A program made the translations under genes and the position numbers. Below the pieces are notes generated by a model. The model searched no databases. It was not told the origin of the DNA and worked only from the letters and a program-made list of their open reading frames with translations. Shown here piece after piece: positions 9,549 through 18,389 of a stretch of DNA of 64,000 bases. This DNA comes from Aquabacter sediminis (GTDB lineage: Bacteria; Pseudomonadota; Alphaproteobacteria; Rhizobiales; Xanthobacteraceae), in assembly GCF_028863665.1 (NCBI RefSeq), contig NZ_JARBFX010000007.1, positions 124,001 to 188,000 on the forward strand, read 5' to 3'. Each line of letters opens with the position of its first letter. Within the stretch, counting starts at the first letter, position 1.

Positions 9549-9568
9549 GGGGCGGCACCCGCCGCCCC
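9549..9568. terminator. hairpin between convergent mcd and acyltransferase genes
   Basis: An 8-bp perfect inverted repeat (GGGGCGGC/GCCGCCCC) with a 4-base loop lies between two convergent stops. There is no T-run, so intrinsic termination is uncertain. Confidence 0.4.
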
Positions 9569-9573
9569 GTATC

Positions 9574-11583
9574 TCAGGGCTTCGAGGCGGGCGCCGGCTC
9601 GGCGCTGCGCAGCAGCGCCTCAAGGCCCAGCTTCTCCACCAGCCTCGCTCGCGCGGCGGGGCTGATGGTGCGGCGGAAATGGTCGCGGTCCAAATACAGG
9701 AACTCGCCATTGACGTGGGAGGCGCAGCCCGACGCATCGCAGAGCGCATCGGCGGGAACCGCCACAACCACATCGTCCCGCGCCCCTTTGAGGGAGCGGA
9801 AGGCCGCGCTCACCCCGTCCTGGACGGCGCTGATTTCCGAGCGGTCGATGCGGCCCACCTCCCGGTCGCAGGGCGCGCGCAGCAGCGCGCCGTCGCGCGC
9901 GGCAAGGCACGGCATGGGGTCGGTGTCCCAATGGGGAATGTCGCCGAACAGCACGATCTTGCGCCCCGGTGAGGCGAGGTCGGTGGACACCCGCAGCAAT
10001 TCCTCCGCCAGCAGCCGATAGCCCGTCTCCATGCTCTCCGGCTTGCCGCCGGCGCGGTAGATGGCGTCGGGCATGAAGTTCCAGGCGGAGGCCAGGATCA
10101 CCAGGCGGATGTCCGGGGCGGCCTTCAGCATCGCCCGCGTGCTGTCATAGGTGTCCGCGCAGATGGCCGGCAGGCCGGCGGGCGCCCGCCGCAGGCCCTC
10201 TCGCGAGAAGACGGCGGGGCAGGCGCGCACCAGGGCGATGGCGGTGTTGGTGCGCCGGCCGGCCTCGTCCAGCAGGTGCATCAGATGCTCGGCATGGCTG
10301 TCGCCCCAGACGATTCCGCGCGTGGTGGCGGTGCGCCAGTCCGCGCCAGCGACACAGAGCACCTTGCCTTCCCCAACGGCCGCCCGTTGCGGGCAGGGCC
10401 AGTTCCACATGCGCTCGAAGGAGCCGAGGGCGGCCAGCTGCGGCGACACGCGGTTCGCGACGCCCTCGGCCAGATAGATGGAAAAGCCCAGCGCCGCGAC
10501 ACCAAGGCCGGCCAGCGTGCCCGAGAGCACCACGCGCCGCGCCGGCATGGCCCGGTAGCGCCGCACCGGCTGCTCCACGAACCGCCAGGACAAGACCGCA
10601 AGCCCGAAGGCCACCGCCAGCGCGCCAATGGCCTGGAGATCGGTCAGGTGCGCGCCGTTCACATAATGGCGGGTGAAGGCCAGGACCGGCCAATGCCAGA
10701 GATAGAGCGAATAGGAGATCTGCCCCACGAACCGCACGGGCCGCAAGGACAGGGCGGCGGCGACCAGAGTGGGCGCGCGCGTGGGCAGCAGGAGGAGCGC
10801 TGTTCCCAGCACGGGCGAGACCGCATTGGGGCCCGGAAAGGGGCTGGTGGGGTCCAGCAGCAGCGCGGGCACCAGGATGGCCGCGACGCCCGCGAACTTC
10901 AGTCCCTCGGCGGCGCCGCGCGGCAGCCCGGCGAGGCGGTCGCGCACCAGCACCAGGGCGCCGCCAATGGCGAACTCCCAGGCGCGTCCGAAGGGCTGGT
11001 AGAAGGCGCTCTTGGCCCCTTCCGCCACCTTCACCACCGCGAGCGCGAAGCTGAGCCCGATCACCAGCACGAACAGGGCCGCCACCGCGTGCGGCCACTT
11101 GCGTGCGAGGCGCACCGCGCCCAGCAGCAGAAGCGGCCAGGCGAGGTAGAATTGCTCCTCCACCGCCAGCGACCACATGTTCAGGAGCGGCATCAGCTCG
11201 GCCGCGCCGTCGAAATAGCCGGTGTGGCGGAAGAAGAAGAAGTTGGCGAGGCCCACCGCCGTATAGGCAGCGCTGCGCCCGAGCACCGCGAAGTCGCCGG
11301 GCATCAGGATCAAGGCGCCCGCCGCCAGGCTCGCCACGAGCACCACCAGCAGCGCCGGAAGGATGCGGCGGACGCGGCGGTCGTAGAAACCGAAAAAGGT
11401 GAAGGTTCCCGCCCGCGCCTCGTTCAAGATGAGGTCGGTAATCAGGTAACCGGAGATCACGAAGAAGACATCGACGCCGATGAATCCACCGCTGGGCGGA
11501 AACCCGGCGTGAAACAACAGCACCAGGCAAACCGCTACCGCCCGAAGACCGTCAATATCGGTCCTGTACGTGCCCCCAACCAT
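9574..11583 (-). CDS. OafA-like acyltransferase with C-terminal SGNH domain
   Basis: This 669-residue membrane protein begins TDIDGLRAVAV and HAGFPPSGGFIGVDVFFVISG, the signature of acyltransferase-3 enzymes with the catalytic histidine in HAG. About ten membrane helices run to residue 370. A periplasmic SGNH hydrolase-like domain follows, with GDSHAEHL (nucleophile Ser) and a late DRDHF (Asp/His). OafA-type proteins O-acetylate lipopolysaccharide or other surface glycans. ATG 11583 is preferred to TTG 11604 because GGAG precedes it. It may modify the glycans made by the glycosyltransferase genes farther right. Confidence 0.88.
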   Translation of the reverse strand: MVGGTYRTDIDGLRAVAVCLVLLFHAGFPPSGGFIGVDVFFVISGYLITDLILNEARAGTFTFFGFYDRRVRRILPALLVVLVASLAAGALILMPGDFAVLGRSAAYTAVGLANFFFFRHTGYFDGAAELMPLLNMWSLAVEEQFYLAWPLLLLGAVRLARKWPHAVAALFVLVIGLSFALAVVKVAEGAKSAFYQPFGRAWEFAIGGALVLVRDRLAGLPRGAAEGLKFAGVAAILVPALLLDPTSPFPGPNAVSPVLGTALLLLPTRAPTLVAAALSLRPVRFVGQISYSLYLWHWPVLAFTRHYVNGAHLTDLQAIGALAVAFGLAVLSWRFVEQPVRRYRAMPARRVVLSGTLAGLGVAALGFSIYLAEGVANRVSPQLAALGSFERMWNWPCPQRAAVGEGKVLCVAGADWRTATTRGIVWGDSHAEHLMHLLDEAGRRTNTAIALVRACPAVFSREGLRRAPAGLPAICADTYDSTRAMLKAAPDIRLVILASAWNFMPDAIYRAGGKPESMETGYRLLAEELLRVSTDLASPGRKIVLFGDIPHWDTDPMPCLAARDGALLRAPCDREVGRIDRSEISAVQDGVSAAFRSLKGARDDVVVAVPADALCDASGCASHVNGEFLYLDRDHFRRTISPAARARLVEKLGLEALLRSAEPAPASKP

Positions 11584-11706
11584 GCCAGAAACGCTCCGCA
11601 ACAAAGCGGCCGGACCCTAGCCAGTCGCGGCGGGGGGATCAATGCGGGAGGGGGCGACATAAGCGACGCGGCGTTGTCCTTCTGGCGGGTCAGGTGCGCC
11701 GGGCGG

Positions 11707-12996
11707 TCACCGGGTCTCGGGCCGCTCCAGGAACCCGCCGGCCACCTTCAGCCCCAATGCGATGCCCATGGCTTCCAGGCCGAACAGATAGAGGCCGGGA
11801 ATGGAGGGGATGGCAGGCAGCAGGGCCGCGATGAAAATGGGGGTCAGGCCCGCCATCACGCCGAAGCCGAAATTATAAGCGAGCGACACCCCCGAAAAGG
11901 CGACGGCCGGCGGGAAGCTCTTCACCATCAGCAAGGGCATGGCGGTCATGAGCCCGGTGCCAGCCGCCGCCAGGCAATAGCCCACCACCAGCAGCATGCC
12001 GCCGTGCCCGGCGGCGACGCCGAAGAAGAATTGGGCGGAAAGCCCCGCCGCCAATGCACCCACCGCCAGGGCGCGTCCAGGTCCCAGCCGGTCGAACAGC
12101 AGGCCCGAGGGGATGCAAGCCAGCGCCGTGCAGAAGGTGCCGAGTGACCCGATGCGCAGCGCCTCCGCCGCCGGGATGTGGAACTGGCTCTGCAGCAAGG
12201 TTGGGCCCATCAGCACCAGCACGGCGAAATGGCCCACCAGCACCCACAGCGAGAGGCCGGACACGATCAGCGGCCGTTGATAGGATGACACCACCAGCTT
12301 CAGCGGCAATTGCACCGCCAGGGCGCGGCGGCGCTGGAGGTCGCGGAAGACCGGCGTTTCCTCCAGCCAGCGGCGCAGGAACAAGGTGAGGAGCCCCAGC
12401 CCGCTGCCCATGAGGAAGGGCAGGCGCCAGGCATAGGCGAGGATCTGCGCATCGCTGGCGAGGCTGTGGACGAGGGTCGCCACGAACACTCCGAGGAGCG
12501 TCCCGCAGGTCATGCCCATGGCCATCACTCCGCAGGCCAGGCCCCGTCGGTCCTCCGGCACATGCTCGCTGGCGAACACATAGGAGCCGGCCACCTCACC
12601 CCCCACCGCACCGCCTTGGATGAGCCGCAGCAACGCCAGGAGGAGCGGCGCCCAGATGCCGAGCACCGCATAGCCCGGCAGGCAGGCCATGGCGAGGGTG
12701 GCTGCCGCCATCAGCAGGACGGAAAAGGTGAAGGTGCGCTTGCGGCCGATGCGGTCGCCGAAATGCCCGAACACCACCCCGCCCAGCGGCCGGGCCAGGA
12801 AGCCCACGGCGAAGACGGTGAAGGTCTGGAGCTGGGCCAGCCAGTGGGGAATGTCGGGCGGGAAGAAGACCCGGGACAGGACCGGCACGAAGAAGACGAA
12901 CACCATGAAGTCATAGAGTTCGAGCCCGCCGCCCAGCGCGGTGAGGCCGAGCGTCAGCCAGTGCTTGCGGCGGAGCGGTGTTGCCGGGGCCGTCAT
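11707..12996 (-). CDS. MFS transporter, metabolite:H+ symporter (MHS) type
   Basis: The 429-residue protein has 12 predicted helices. Family motifs are ELYDFMVFVFFVPVLSRVFFP in TM1-2, ARPLGGVVFGHFGDRIGRKR in the TM2-3 loop and a late SLAYNFGFGVMAGLTP. The MHS family takes up organic acids such as citrate, alpha-ketoglutarate, shikimate or proline with protons; the substrate cannot be told. A paralog lies 91 bp upstream on the same strand. Confidence 0.88.
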   Translation of the reverse strand: MTAPATPLRRKHWLTLGLTALGGGLELYDFMVFVFFVPVLSRVFFPPDIPHWLAQLQTFTVFAVGFLARPLGGVVFGHFGDRIGRKRTFTFSVLLMAAATLAMACLPGYAVLGIWAPLLLALLRLIQGGAVGGEVAGSYVFASEHVPEDRRGLACGVMAMGMTCGTLLGVFVATLVHSLASDAQILAYAWRLPFLMGSGLGLLTLFLRRWLEETPVFRDLQRRRALAVQLPLKLVVSSYQRPLIVSGLSLWVLVGHFAVLVLMGPTLLQSQFHIPAAEALRIGSLGTFCTALACIPSGLLFDRLGPGRALAVGALAAGLSAQFFFGVAAGHGGMLLVVGYCLAAAGTGLMTAMPLLMVKSFPPAVAFSGVSLAYNFGFGVMAGLTPIFIAALLPAIPSIPGLYLFGLEAMGIALGLKVAGGFLERPETR

Positions 12997-13087
12997 GGCG
13001 TGCCTTTCGGGCTCAGGGGGAGGCGGTGCGAGGATCCCCCTGAGGTATCATCGCGGCGGCACGCCTGTCATGCCGGCTATGCCCGGC

Positions 13088-14389
13088 TCAGGGTCGTTCC
13101 ACCTGTCCGGTGCGCCACAGATAGAGGCCGATGAGCGCCCCCATGAGGCTCAGCGCCAGGATGTAGTGGGCATGGGCGAACGGGTCCGCCTGCAGCGCCA
13201 GTGTCACCACCAGAGGCGTGATGCCGCCGAACACCGCATAGGCCACGTTGTAGGAGAAGGACACGCCGGAAAAGGCGATGGCCGGGGGGAAGATGCGCAC
13301 CATCACATAGGGGGTGACCGCGATCACGCCCACGCACAGGCCGGCCAGCCCATAGAGCGGGAAGAGGGCGGACGGGTCCACGCCCACCGTGCGGTAGAGC
13401 AAATAGGTGCTGGCCCCGAGCGCCACCGAGCCCAGCAGCAGCACCCGCCCGGCGCCGAACCGGTCGCACAGGGCGCCCACGGCGACGCAGCTCACGCACA
13501 ACAGCGCGGTGGCGAGGCTGTTGGCGGTCAGCGTGGTGGCGCTGTCGATGTGATAGAGCGAATGGAAGAGGGTGGGCGTCATGAGGATGACCACCACCAC
13601 GCCCCCCGTCAGGAGCCAGGTCAGGAGCGCCGAGAGCAGCACTTCGCGCCAGTGATGCTGCACCACGAGCCGCACCGGCAGGCCGGAGGCAAGCGCCTTG
13701 CGCGCCTTCATCTCCTTGAAGACCGGGGTCTCTTCCAGCCAGGAGCGCAGATAGACCGCGCACAGGCCGAACACCGCCCCCAGCAGGAAGGGCACGCGCC
13801 AGGCCCAGTCATGGATGACTTCGGGCGTGAAGCTGCGATTGATGGCGGTGGCCACCAGCGAGCCGAGCAGGATGCCGGAGACCAGGCCCGCGGTGAGCAC
13901 GCCGCAGGCAAGCCCCACCTTGCGCTGCGGCACATGCTCGGACACGAACACCCAGGCGCCGGGCACCTCGCCGCCAATGGCCGCGCCCTGCAGCACCCGC
14001 ATGAGCAGCAGGAGCACCGGGGCCAGATGGCCGATGGTGGCGAAGGTGGGCATCACCGCCATGCCCAGCGTCGAGAGCGCCATGAGCAGGATGGAGAGCG
14101 TGAACATGCGCTTGCGGCCCAGCCGGTCGCCGAAATGGGCGAGCACGATGCCCCCCAGCGGGCGCGCCAGATAGCCGGCGGCGAAAATCCCGAAGGCCTG
14201 GAGCTGTACCAGCCAGTCGGGAATGCCGGGCGGAAAGAACAGCGTGCCCAGCACCGACACGAAGAAGACGAAGATGATGAAGTCGTAGAATTCCAGCGCC
14301 CCGCCGAGGGCGGAGAGGAACAGCGTGCGGGCATCGGCGGAGGTGAGCCGATGGCCGGCGCCGGACGTAGAAGAAGTGGTATTGCTCAT
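13088..14389 (-). CDS. MFS transporter, MHS type (tandem paralog)
   Basis: This 433-residue, 12-helix protein is clearly related to its downstream neighbour. It has EFYDFIIFVFFVSVLGTLFFP, ARPLGGIVLAHFGDRLGRKR and SFSYNVAYAVFGGITPLV. The conserved D and R residues of the TM2-3 loop are intact, so both copies look functional. Tandem duplication with divergence may have split substrate range. It is divergent from tspO. Confidence 0.88.
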   Translation of the reverse strand: MSNTTSSTSGAGHRLTSADARTLFLSALGGALEFYDFIIFVFFVSVLGTLFFPPGIPDWLVQLQAFGIFAAGYLARPLGGIVLAHFGDRLGRKRMFTLSILLMALSTLGMAVMPTFATIGHLAPVLLLLMRVLQGAAIGGEVPGAWVFVSEHVPQRKVGLACGVLTAGLVSGILLGSLVATAINRSFTPEVIHDWAWRVPFLLGAVFGLCAVYLRSWLEETPVFKEMKARKALASGLPVRLVVQHHWREVLLSALLTWLLTGGVVVVILMTPTLFHSLYHIDSATTLTANSLATALLCVSCVAVGALCDRFGAGRVLLLGSVALGASTYLLYRTVGVDPSALFPLYGLAGLCVGVIAVTPYVMVRIFPPAIAFSGVSFSYNVAYAVFGGITPLVVTLALQADPFAHAHYILALSLMGALIGLYLWRTGQVERP

Positions 14390-14524
14390 GGGGGCGATGC
14401 AATGCCGTTAAAGTTTTTGCGGTGCAAGAGAAATGAATGGAACCCGCGGGGATGCCTGCCTTGCGGAAAATGAGCGGCGGAACCGGCCTTGCGCCAGAGC
14501 GTCGTCCATGAGGAGCGTGACATC

Positions 14525-15055
14525 ATGAATGCAACCAGCTCGGCCTCGGGCACTTCGACGTCAGGCCCGCGTGGCGGTCCCGGCACATCCTTCCTGCGCG
14601 CGGCCACGTGCGCGCTGCTGATGGTCGCCGTGGCGGCCATCGGCGGGGCGGTGACATCGAGCCAGATCCCCACCTGGTACGCCACCTTGCCCAAGCCCTC
14701 CTTCACGCCGCCCAACGCGGTGTTCCCGGTGGCGTGGACCATCCTCTATTTCATGATGGGCATCTGCCTCTGGCGGCTGTGGGACCGCGCGCCCGACAGC
14801 CCGGCGCGACGGCCGGCCATCGCGCTGTTCCTGGTCCAGCTGGCGCTCAATTTCGCCTGGTCGCCGGTCTTCTTCGCCCTCCATGCGGTGTGGGCGGCCT
14901 TTGCCATTATCGTGGTGCTGATCTTGGTGCTGGCGGCGACCATGCGTTTCGCTTTCCGGGCCGATGCGCTGGCGGGCTGGCTTCTGGTGCCCTATCTGTT
15001 GTGGGTGTGCTTCGCCTCCCTGCTGAACGGCTCCATCGCCTTCGCGCTGGGCTGA
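14525..15055 (+). CDS. tspO: TspO/MBR family protein
   Basis: TspO is a five-helix membrane protein that binds tetrapyrroles and affects porphyrin and stress signalling in alphaproteobacteria. The 176-residue protein has an N-terminal tail of about 30 residues, then WYATLPKPSFTPPNAVFPVAW, the family signature in loop 1 and TM2, and LNFAWSPVFF. ATG 14525 has GAGGAG upstream. The low-complexity Ser/Gly tail before TM1 is longer than usual. Confidence 0.92.
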   Translation: MNATSSASGTSTSGPRGGPGTSFLRAATCALLMVAVAAIGGAVTSSQIPTWYATLPKPSFTPPNAVFPVAWTILYFMMGICLWRLWDRAPDSPARRPAIALFLVQLALNFAWSPVFFALHAVWAAFAIIVVLILVLAATMRFAFRADALAGWLLVPYLLWVCFASLLNGSIAFALG

Positions 15056-15173
15056 CCGGCGCAGGCGTCGTCGCCGGCCAGGGCGTCCGCCGCGCGAAGC
15101 GGATGCCCCTTCGCCCGAAAATGCTCTAACACTTCCCATCCAGACGCCGGCTCACTTCCGGCCGGGGATCGCC

Positions 15174-15368
15174 ATGCTGCATTGGACCATCTATCTCCTC
15201 ATCCCCCTCGCGCTCGCCGTGGTGGCGGGCGTGCTGCTGCTCGGCCTGTTCAACTTCGCGGCGGGTGGCTCGCCCAAGCGCTCGCAGAAGCTGATGCAGA
15301 TGCGCGTGCTGTTCCAGTTCGTGGCGATCGTCATCGTCATGATCACCATTTTCGCCATGGGCCGCTGA
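15174..15368 (+). CDS. HIG1-like twin-transmembrane protein
   Basis: This 64-residue protein has two transmembrane helices joined by a short basic loop (GGSPKRSQKLMQMRVLFQF). The loop's RSQKLMQMRV pattern matches small bacterial HIG1/RCF1-like proteins, linked in mitochondria to cytochrome oxidase. Function in bacteria is not established. It ends 3 bp before the cobalamin adenosyltransferase, and this pairing may be an operon. Confidence 0.8.
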   Translation: MLHWTIYLLIPLALAVVAGVLLLGLFNFAAGGSPKRSQKLMQMRVLFQFVAIVIVMITIFAMGR

Positions 15369-15371
15369 CAC

Positions 15372-15956
15372 ATGGTCAAGCTGAACAAGATCTACACCCG
15401 CACGGGGGACGACGGCACCACCGGGCTCGGCACGGGCGAGCGGGTGCGCAAGGACGATTTGCGGGTGGAAGCCTATGGCACCGTGGACGAGGCCAATGCG
15501 GCGCTGGGGCTCGCCCGGCTGCACCTGGCCAGCGCGCCGGAGGTGGAGGCCATTCTCCTGCGGGTGCAGAACGACCTGTTCGACTTGGGTGCCGACCTGT
15601 GCACGCCCGAGCGGGCGGGCGCGGCACCTCTGCCCTACGAGCCGCTGCGCATCGTGGAGAGCCAGGTGGCGCGGCTGGAAGTGGACATCGATGCGCTGAA
15701 CGCCGACCTGCCGGCCCTGAAATCCTTCGTGCTGCCGGCGGGCGAGCCCGCTGCCGCCTATTTGCACCTCGCCCGCACCATTGCCCGGCGGGCGGAGCGC
15801 CTCATGGTGGCTTTGGCGCGGGAGGAGGGGGAAATCGTCAATCCGGCGGCGGTGCGCTACATGAACCGCCTCTCGGACCTGCTCTTCGTCGCCAGCCGCT
15901 ACGTCAATGCGCGCGGCGCCGGCGACGTGCTGTGGGTGCCCGGGGCCAATCGCTGA
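15372..15956 (+). CDS. PduO-type cob(I)alamin adenosyltransferase
   Basis: The enzyme transfers the adenosyl group of ATP to cob(I)alamin, making coenzyme B12. The 194-residue protein shows IYTRTGDDGTTGLGTGERV (ATP binding), EAYGTVDEANAALG and RTIARRAERLMVAL, all diagnostic of the PduO family. Adenosylcobalamin serves methylmalonyl-CoA and ethylmalonyl-CoA mutases, which fits the mcd gene. It is tightly spaced behind the HIG1-like gene. Confidence 0.94.
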   Translation: MVKLNKIYTRTGDDGTTGLGTGERVRKDDLRVEAYGTVDEANAALGLARLHLASAPEVEAILLRVQNDLFDLGADLCTPERAGAAPLPYEPLRIVESQVARLEVDIDALNADLPALKSFVLPAGEPAAAYLHLARTIARRAERLMVALAREEGEIVNPAAVRYMNRLSDLLFVASRYVNARGAGDVLWVPGANR

Positions 15957-15978
15957 CCGGCCCCGGAGGGTCTGAAGC

Positions 15979-16446
15979 TCAGGCCGACAAGGCGCGCAGG
16001 GGCGAGTCCTGCGTCTCGGCGCGGGAGGGGACCTTCACCCAGGCTTCCCCTTCCAGCACCAGTTCGTCCTTCACCTTGCAGGTGCAGGCGAGGCGGGCCC
16101 GGCGGCGCTCGGGGATGAGCTCGGCCACTTCCACCCGCACCACCACCTCGTCACCGATTTTCACCGGCGCCTTGAAGTTGAGGGTCTGGGAGATATAGAC
16201 CGCGCCCGGCCCCGGCAGGCGGGTGCCCAGCACCGCCGAGATCAGGCTCGCGGTATAGAGGCCGTGCGCGATGCGGGTGCCGAACGGGGTCTTGGCCGCG
16301 AAATGCTCGGACAGGTGGATCGGATTGCGATCGCCCGTGATCTCGGCGAAGCCTACCACGTCCGAGGAGGCGATGGTCTTGCGCAATTCTTCCGTCACGC
16401 CGACGGACAGATCCTCGAAGCAGAGAAGGCGAAGCTCGGGGAACAT
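15979..16446 (-). CDS. MaoC family hydratase
   Basis: The 155-residue hot-dog-fold protein has the R-hydratase motif FAEITGDRNPIHLSE, where D and H are the catalytic pair, and GTRIAHGLYTASLISAVLG. Enzymes of this family hydrate enoyl-CoA to (R)-3-hydroxyacyl-CoA (PhaJ-like). ATG 16446 with GGAG five bases upstream is the start. It converges with the adenosyltransferase. Confidence 0.88.
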   Translation of the reverse strand: MFPELRLLCFEDLSVGVTEELRKTIASSDVVGFAEITGDRNPIHLSEHFAAKTPFGTRIAHGLYTASLISAVLGTRLPGPGAVYISQTLNFKAPVKIGDEVVVRVEVAELIPERRRARLACTCKVKDELVLEGEAWVKVPSRAETQDSPLRALSA

Positions 16447-16787
16447 GGTCGCTCCTGATGGGTCGCGGGCGTCGGGCCCGCCGGCATGAAGGTCGGTTTC
16501 GCGCCGGAATTCAAGCCCGACCAATGTCAGGCCGGGTGGTCCGGTTCCGCGGGTCTGTGCTTTTGCCGGCCTGGGCCGCTTTCCCTTGCCGTTTCCCTTG
16601 GTGGTGCCCTTGGTACTGCCCTTGGGTCAAAAATTTGCCGGCGGGGCTGCCCCCCCTCGCATTGGCTTCGCGGTGTGCCTGTGGTTACCTGCGCCCCGGG
16701 CTGGGGCGATCGATGCCGGCTTCCGGCAGGCGCGGTGGCGGGGGCCATGCCTGCCAGCCCAAACCGTCTGTTGTGAGGAACATCATC
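16447..16787. other. divergent intergenic region with 12-bp tandem repeat
   Basis: This 341-base spacer between maoC and ybjN contains a four-copy 12-bp repeat described separately. No clear promoter or RNA element was seen, although both flanking genes must be transcribed from it. Confidence 0.5.
16583..16630. repeat. 12-bp direct tandem repeat, four copies
   Basis: CCCTTG recurs at 16583, 16595, 16607 and 16619, an exact 12-bp period; the remaining six bases of each unit vary (CCGTTT, GTGGTG, GTACTG). Confidence 0.8.
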
Positions 16788-17243
16788 ATGTCGGGCATCA
16801 TCCAGAAGGCCACGCTCGCGGACCTCGAGACCGCGTTGAAGGAGCGCGGCTTCCGGGCCGAGACCATCGATTGGCCGGGTGAGCGTAAGGCCGTGCGCAG
16901 CGCCAGCGGCGGCGTCGGCTTCAACATCGTCCCCGGCAATGCGGTGGACGGCGGCTTCATGGACTTCACCTATTTCGCCAGTTTCCGCGTGGAGGGGCTT
17001 CCGGTGGAGGACATCGCCGCCAACTGGAACCGCGCCCGCCGCTTCAGCCGCGCTTATACCCGCGACGGATTCCTGAATTTCGAAATGGACGTGGTCATTG
17101 GCCCCGGCGTGGCGCCGGGCTATCTCGCCGTGACGCTGGACCTGTGGGACCGCCTCCTGAACGAACTGCTGGCCGCCTTGCGCGAGCAGGCCGCGCAGCT
17201 CCAGCAGGCTGCTCCGGCGGAAGCAATGGCCGGCGCCACCTGA
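16788..17243 (+). CDS. YbjN domain-containing protein
   Basis: The 151-residue protein follows a GAGGAA ribosome site. Its DFTYFASFRVEGLPVEDIAANWNRARRFSRAY segment and the following NFEMDVVIGPG fit the YbjN / type III secretion-chaperone-like fold (only part quoted here by position: residues about 55-110). The molecular role of most YbjN proteins is unknown; E. coli YbjN affects motility and stress responses. A Gln/Ala-rich tail closes the protein. A strong terminator follows. Confidence 0.78.
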   Translation: MSGIIQKATLADLETALKERGFRAETIDWPGERKAVRSASGGVGFNIVPGNAVDGGFMDFTYFASFRVEGLPVEDIAANWNRARRFSRAYTRDGFLNFEMDVVIGPGVAPGYLAVTLDLWDRLLNELLAALREQAAQLQQAAPAEAMAGAT

Positions 17244-17269
17244 GCGCGGGCCCAGGCACCGACCAAAGA

Positions 17270-17304
17270 AAAAGGCCGGCGGATGCGCTCCGCCGGCCTT
17301 TTTC
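17270..17304. terminator. bidirectional Rho-independent terminator
   Basis: A 15-bp perfect stem (AAAAAGGCCGGCGGA and its complement) around TGCGC has A-run and T-run flanks. It therefore serves both ybjN on the plus strand and the OmpA-like gene on the minus strand. Confidence 0.92.
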
Positions 17305-17337
17305 GTTCCCGTCAGGCCGCTTGGGCGGCCGCAGGCT

Positions 17338-17931
17338 TCACTGCTTGCCGGTGCGGCCCACGGTGAAGATCTGCACGCGGCGATTGATGGCGCCGGTGGG
17401 GTTCTTCGGATCGAGCAGCACTTCCTCGCCCAGGCCCACCGCTTCCAGGCGGCTGGCATTGACGTTGAAGGTGGTCACGAGTGCATTCACCACCGCGTCG
17501 GCGCGGGCCTGGCTGAGCTTCAGGTTGATCTGCCGGGTGCCGGTCACGTCAGTGTTGCCGGTGACGATGAACTTGTAGCCGTGCAGGATCGGATTGTGCA
17601 TGGCGTCGGCGATGGCGCCGAGCGTCGCATAGGACGACGGCTCGATGATCGCGGAGCCCAGGCGGAACTGGATCTGCACGTTGATCTGCGGCAGCTTGTC
17701 CAGGTTCAGCGCCAGCGAGGGGCGGGTCAGCTCCTCGCCGGGATACTGGACCATGTGCTGCTTCACCTGGTCCCGCAGCTGCTGGGCAGTGATGACCGGC
17801 GCATTGTCGGTGAGGCCCTGGAGCCCCTGCAGGATCTGGCCGTCGGAAAGCGCGGTCTGGGCGCTGACGGGAGCGGAGAGGAGCGCGGCGAGCGAAGCTG
17901 CCAGCGCGAAACGGATCAGAGGCGACGTCAT
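17338..17931 (-). CDS. OmpA family protein
   Basis: This 197-residue protein has a signal peptide (LIRFALAASLAALLSAPVSAQ, cleaved near SAQ) and an OmpA-like peptidoglycan-binding domain in the C-terminal half. That domain contains FIVTGNTDVTGTRQINLKLS and RADAVVNALV. It probably sits in the periplasm, anchored to peptidoglycan; no beta-barrel half is present. The next gene upstream on the same strand ends 38 bp away and is also exported, so the two may form an operon. Confidence 0.88.
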   Translation of the reverse strand: MTSPLIRFALAASLAALLSAPVSAQTALSDGQILQGLQGLTDNAPVITAQQLRDQVKQHMVQYPGEELTRPSLALNLDKLPQINVQIQFRLGSAIIEPSSYATLGAIADAMHNPILHGYKFIVTGNTDVTGTRQINLKLSQARADAVVNALVTTFNVNASRLEAVGLGEEVLLDPKNPTGAINRRVQIFTVGRTGKQ

Positions 17932-17969
17932 GGCTGTCGTCCTTCCTTCAGGCGTTCGGGTTGGCGGGA

Positions 17970-18389
17970 TCAGCGGTAGCCGGCATCGGTGATCGCCTGG
18001 TTGCAGGCGGCCGAAACGACATTGGTGGCCTTCAGCAGGCAGGAAAGCAGGTTGCCGTCCTGCGGCACCATGCCCGGGCAGAGCTGGGCGGCGTCGCGGC
18101 CGCACACCTGCGCGATGGAATCCTGCGCCGCATCGCGCTTGGCGATGGAGGCGGTGGCCGTGGCGTAGTCAGCCTTGCACTGGGGGCTGACCTTGGTGAT
18201 CTGCTTTTCCATGCAGTCCACCAGCTTGCCGTCGCCGAGATTCACGTTCGGGCAAAGCTTCGTAATGTCCTTGCCGCAGCTCTTGGCCAGAAGGCCGGCG
18301 GCCTGCGCGTAGCTCATGGTCTGCGCCTGCGCGCCAGCCACGGATCCAGCCAGCAGCGCCGCTGCCAGCATTACTCCAAAGCCCCTCAT
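17970..18389 (-). CDS. exported cysteine-rich repeat protein
   Basis: The 139-residue protein has a signal peptide ending AGAQAQ and two repeats of about 55 residues. Each repeat has four cysteines: CGKDITKLCPN with DCMEK and CKADY, then CGRDAAQLCPG with SCLLK and CNQA. This spacing resembles the cysteine-rich GLG1-type repeat of bacterial periplasmic proteins. Eight cysteines suggest four disulfides in the periplasm. Function is unknown. ATG 18389 has GGGAGAG upstream. Confidence 0.8.
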   Translation of the reverse strand: MRGFGVMLAAALLAGSVAGAQAQTMSYAQAAGLLAKSCGKDITKLCPNVNLGDGKLVDCMEKQITKVSPQCKADYATATASIAKRDAAQDSIAQVCGRDAAQLCPGMVPQDGNLLSCLLKATNVVSAACNQAITDAGYR

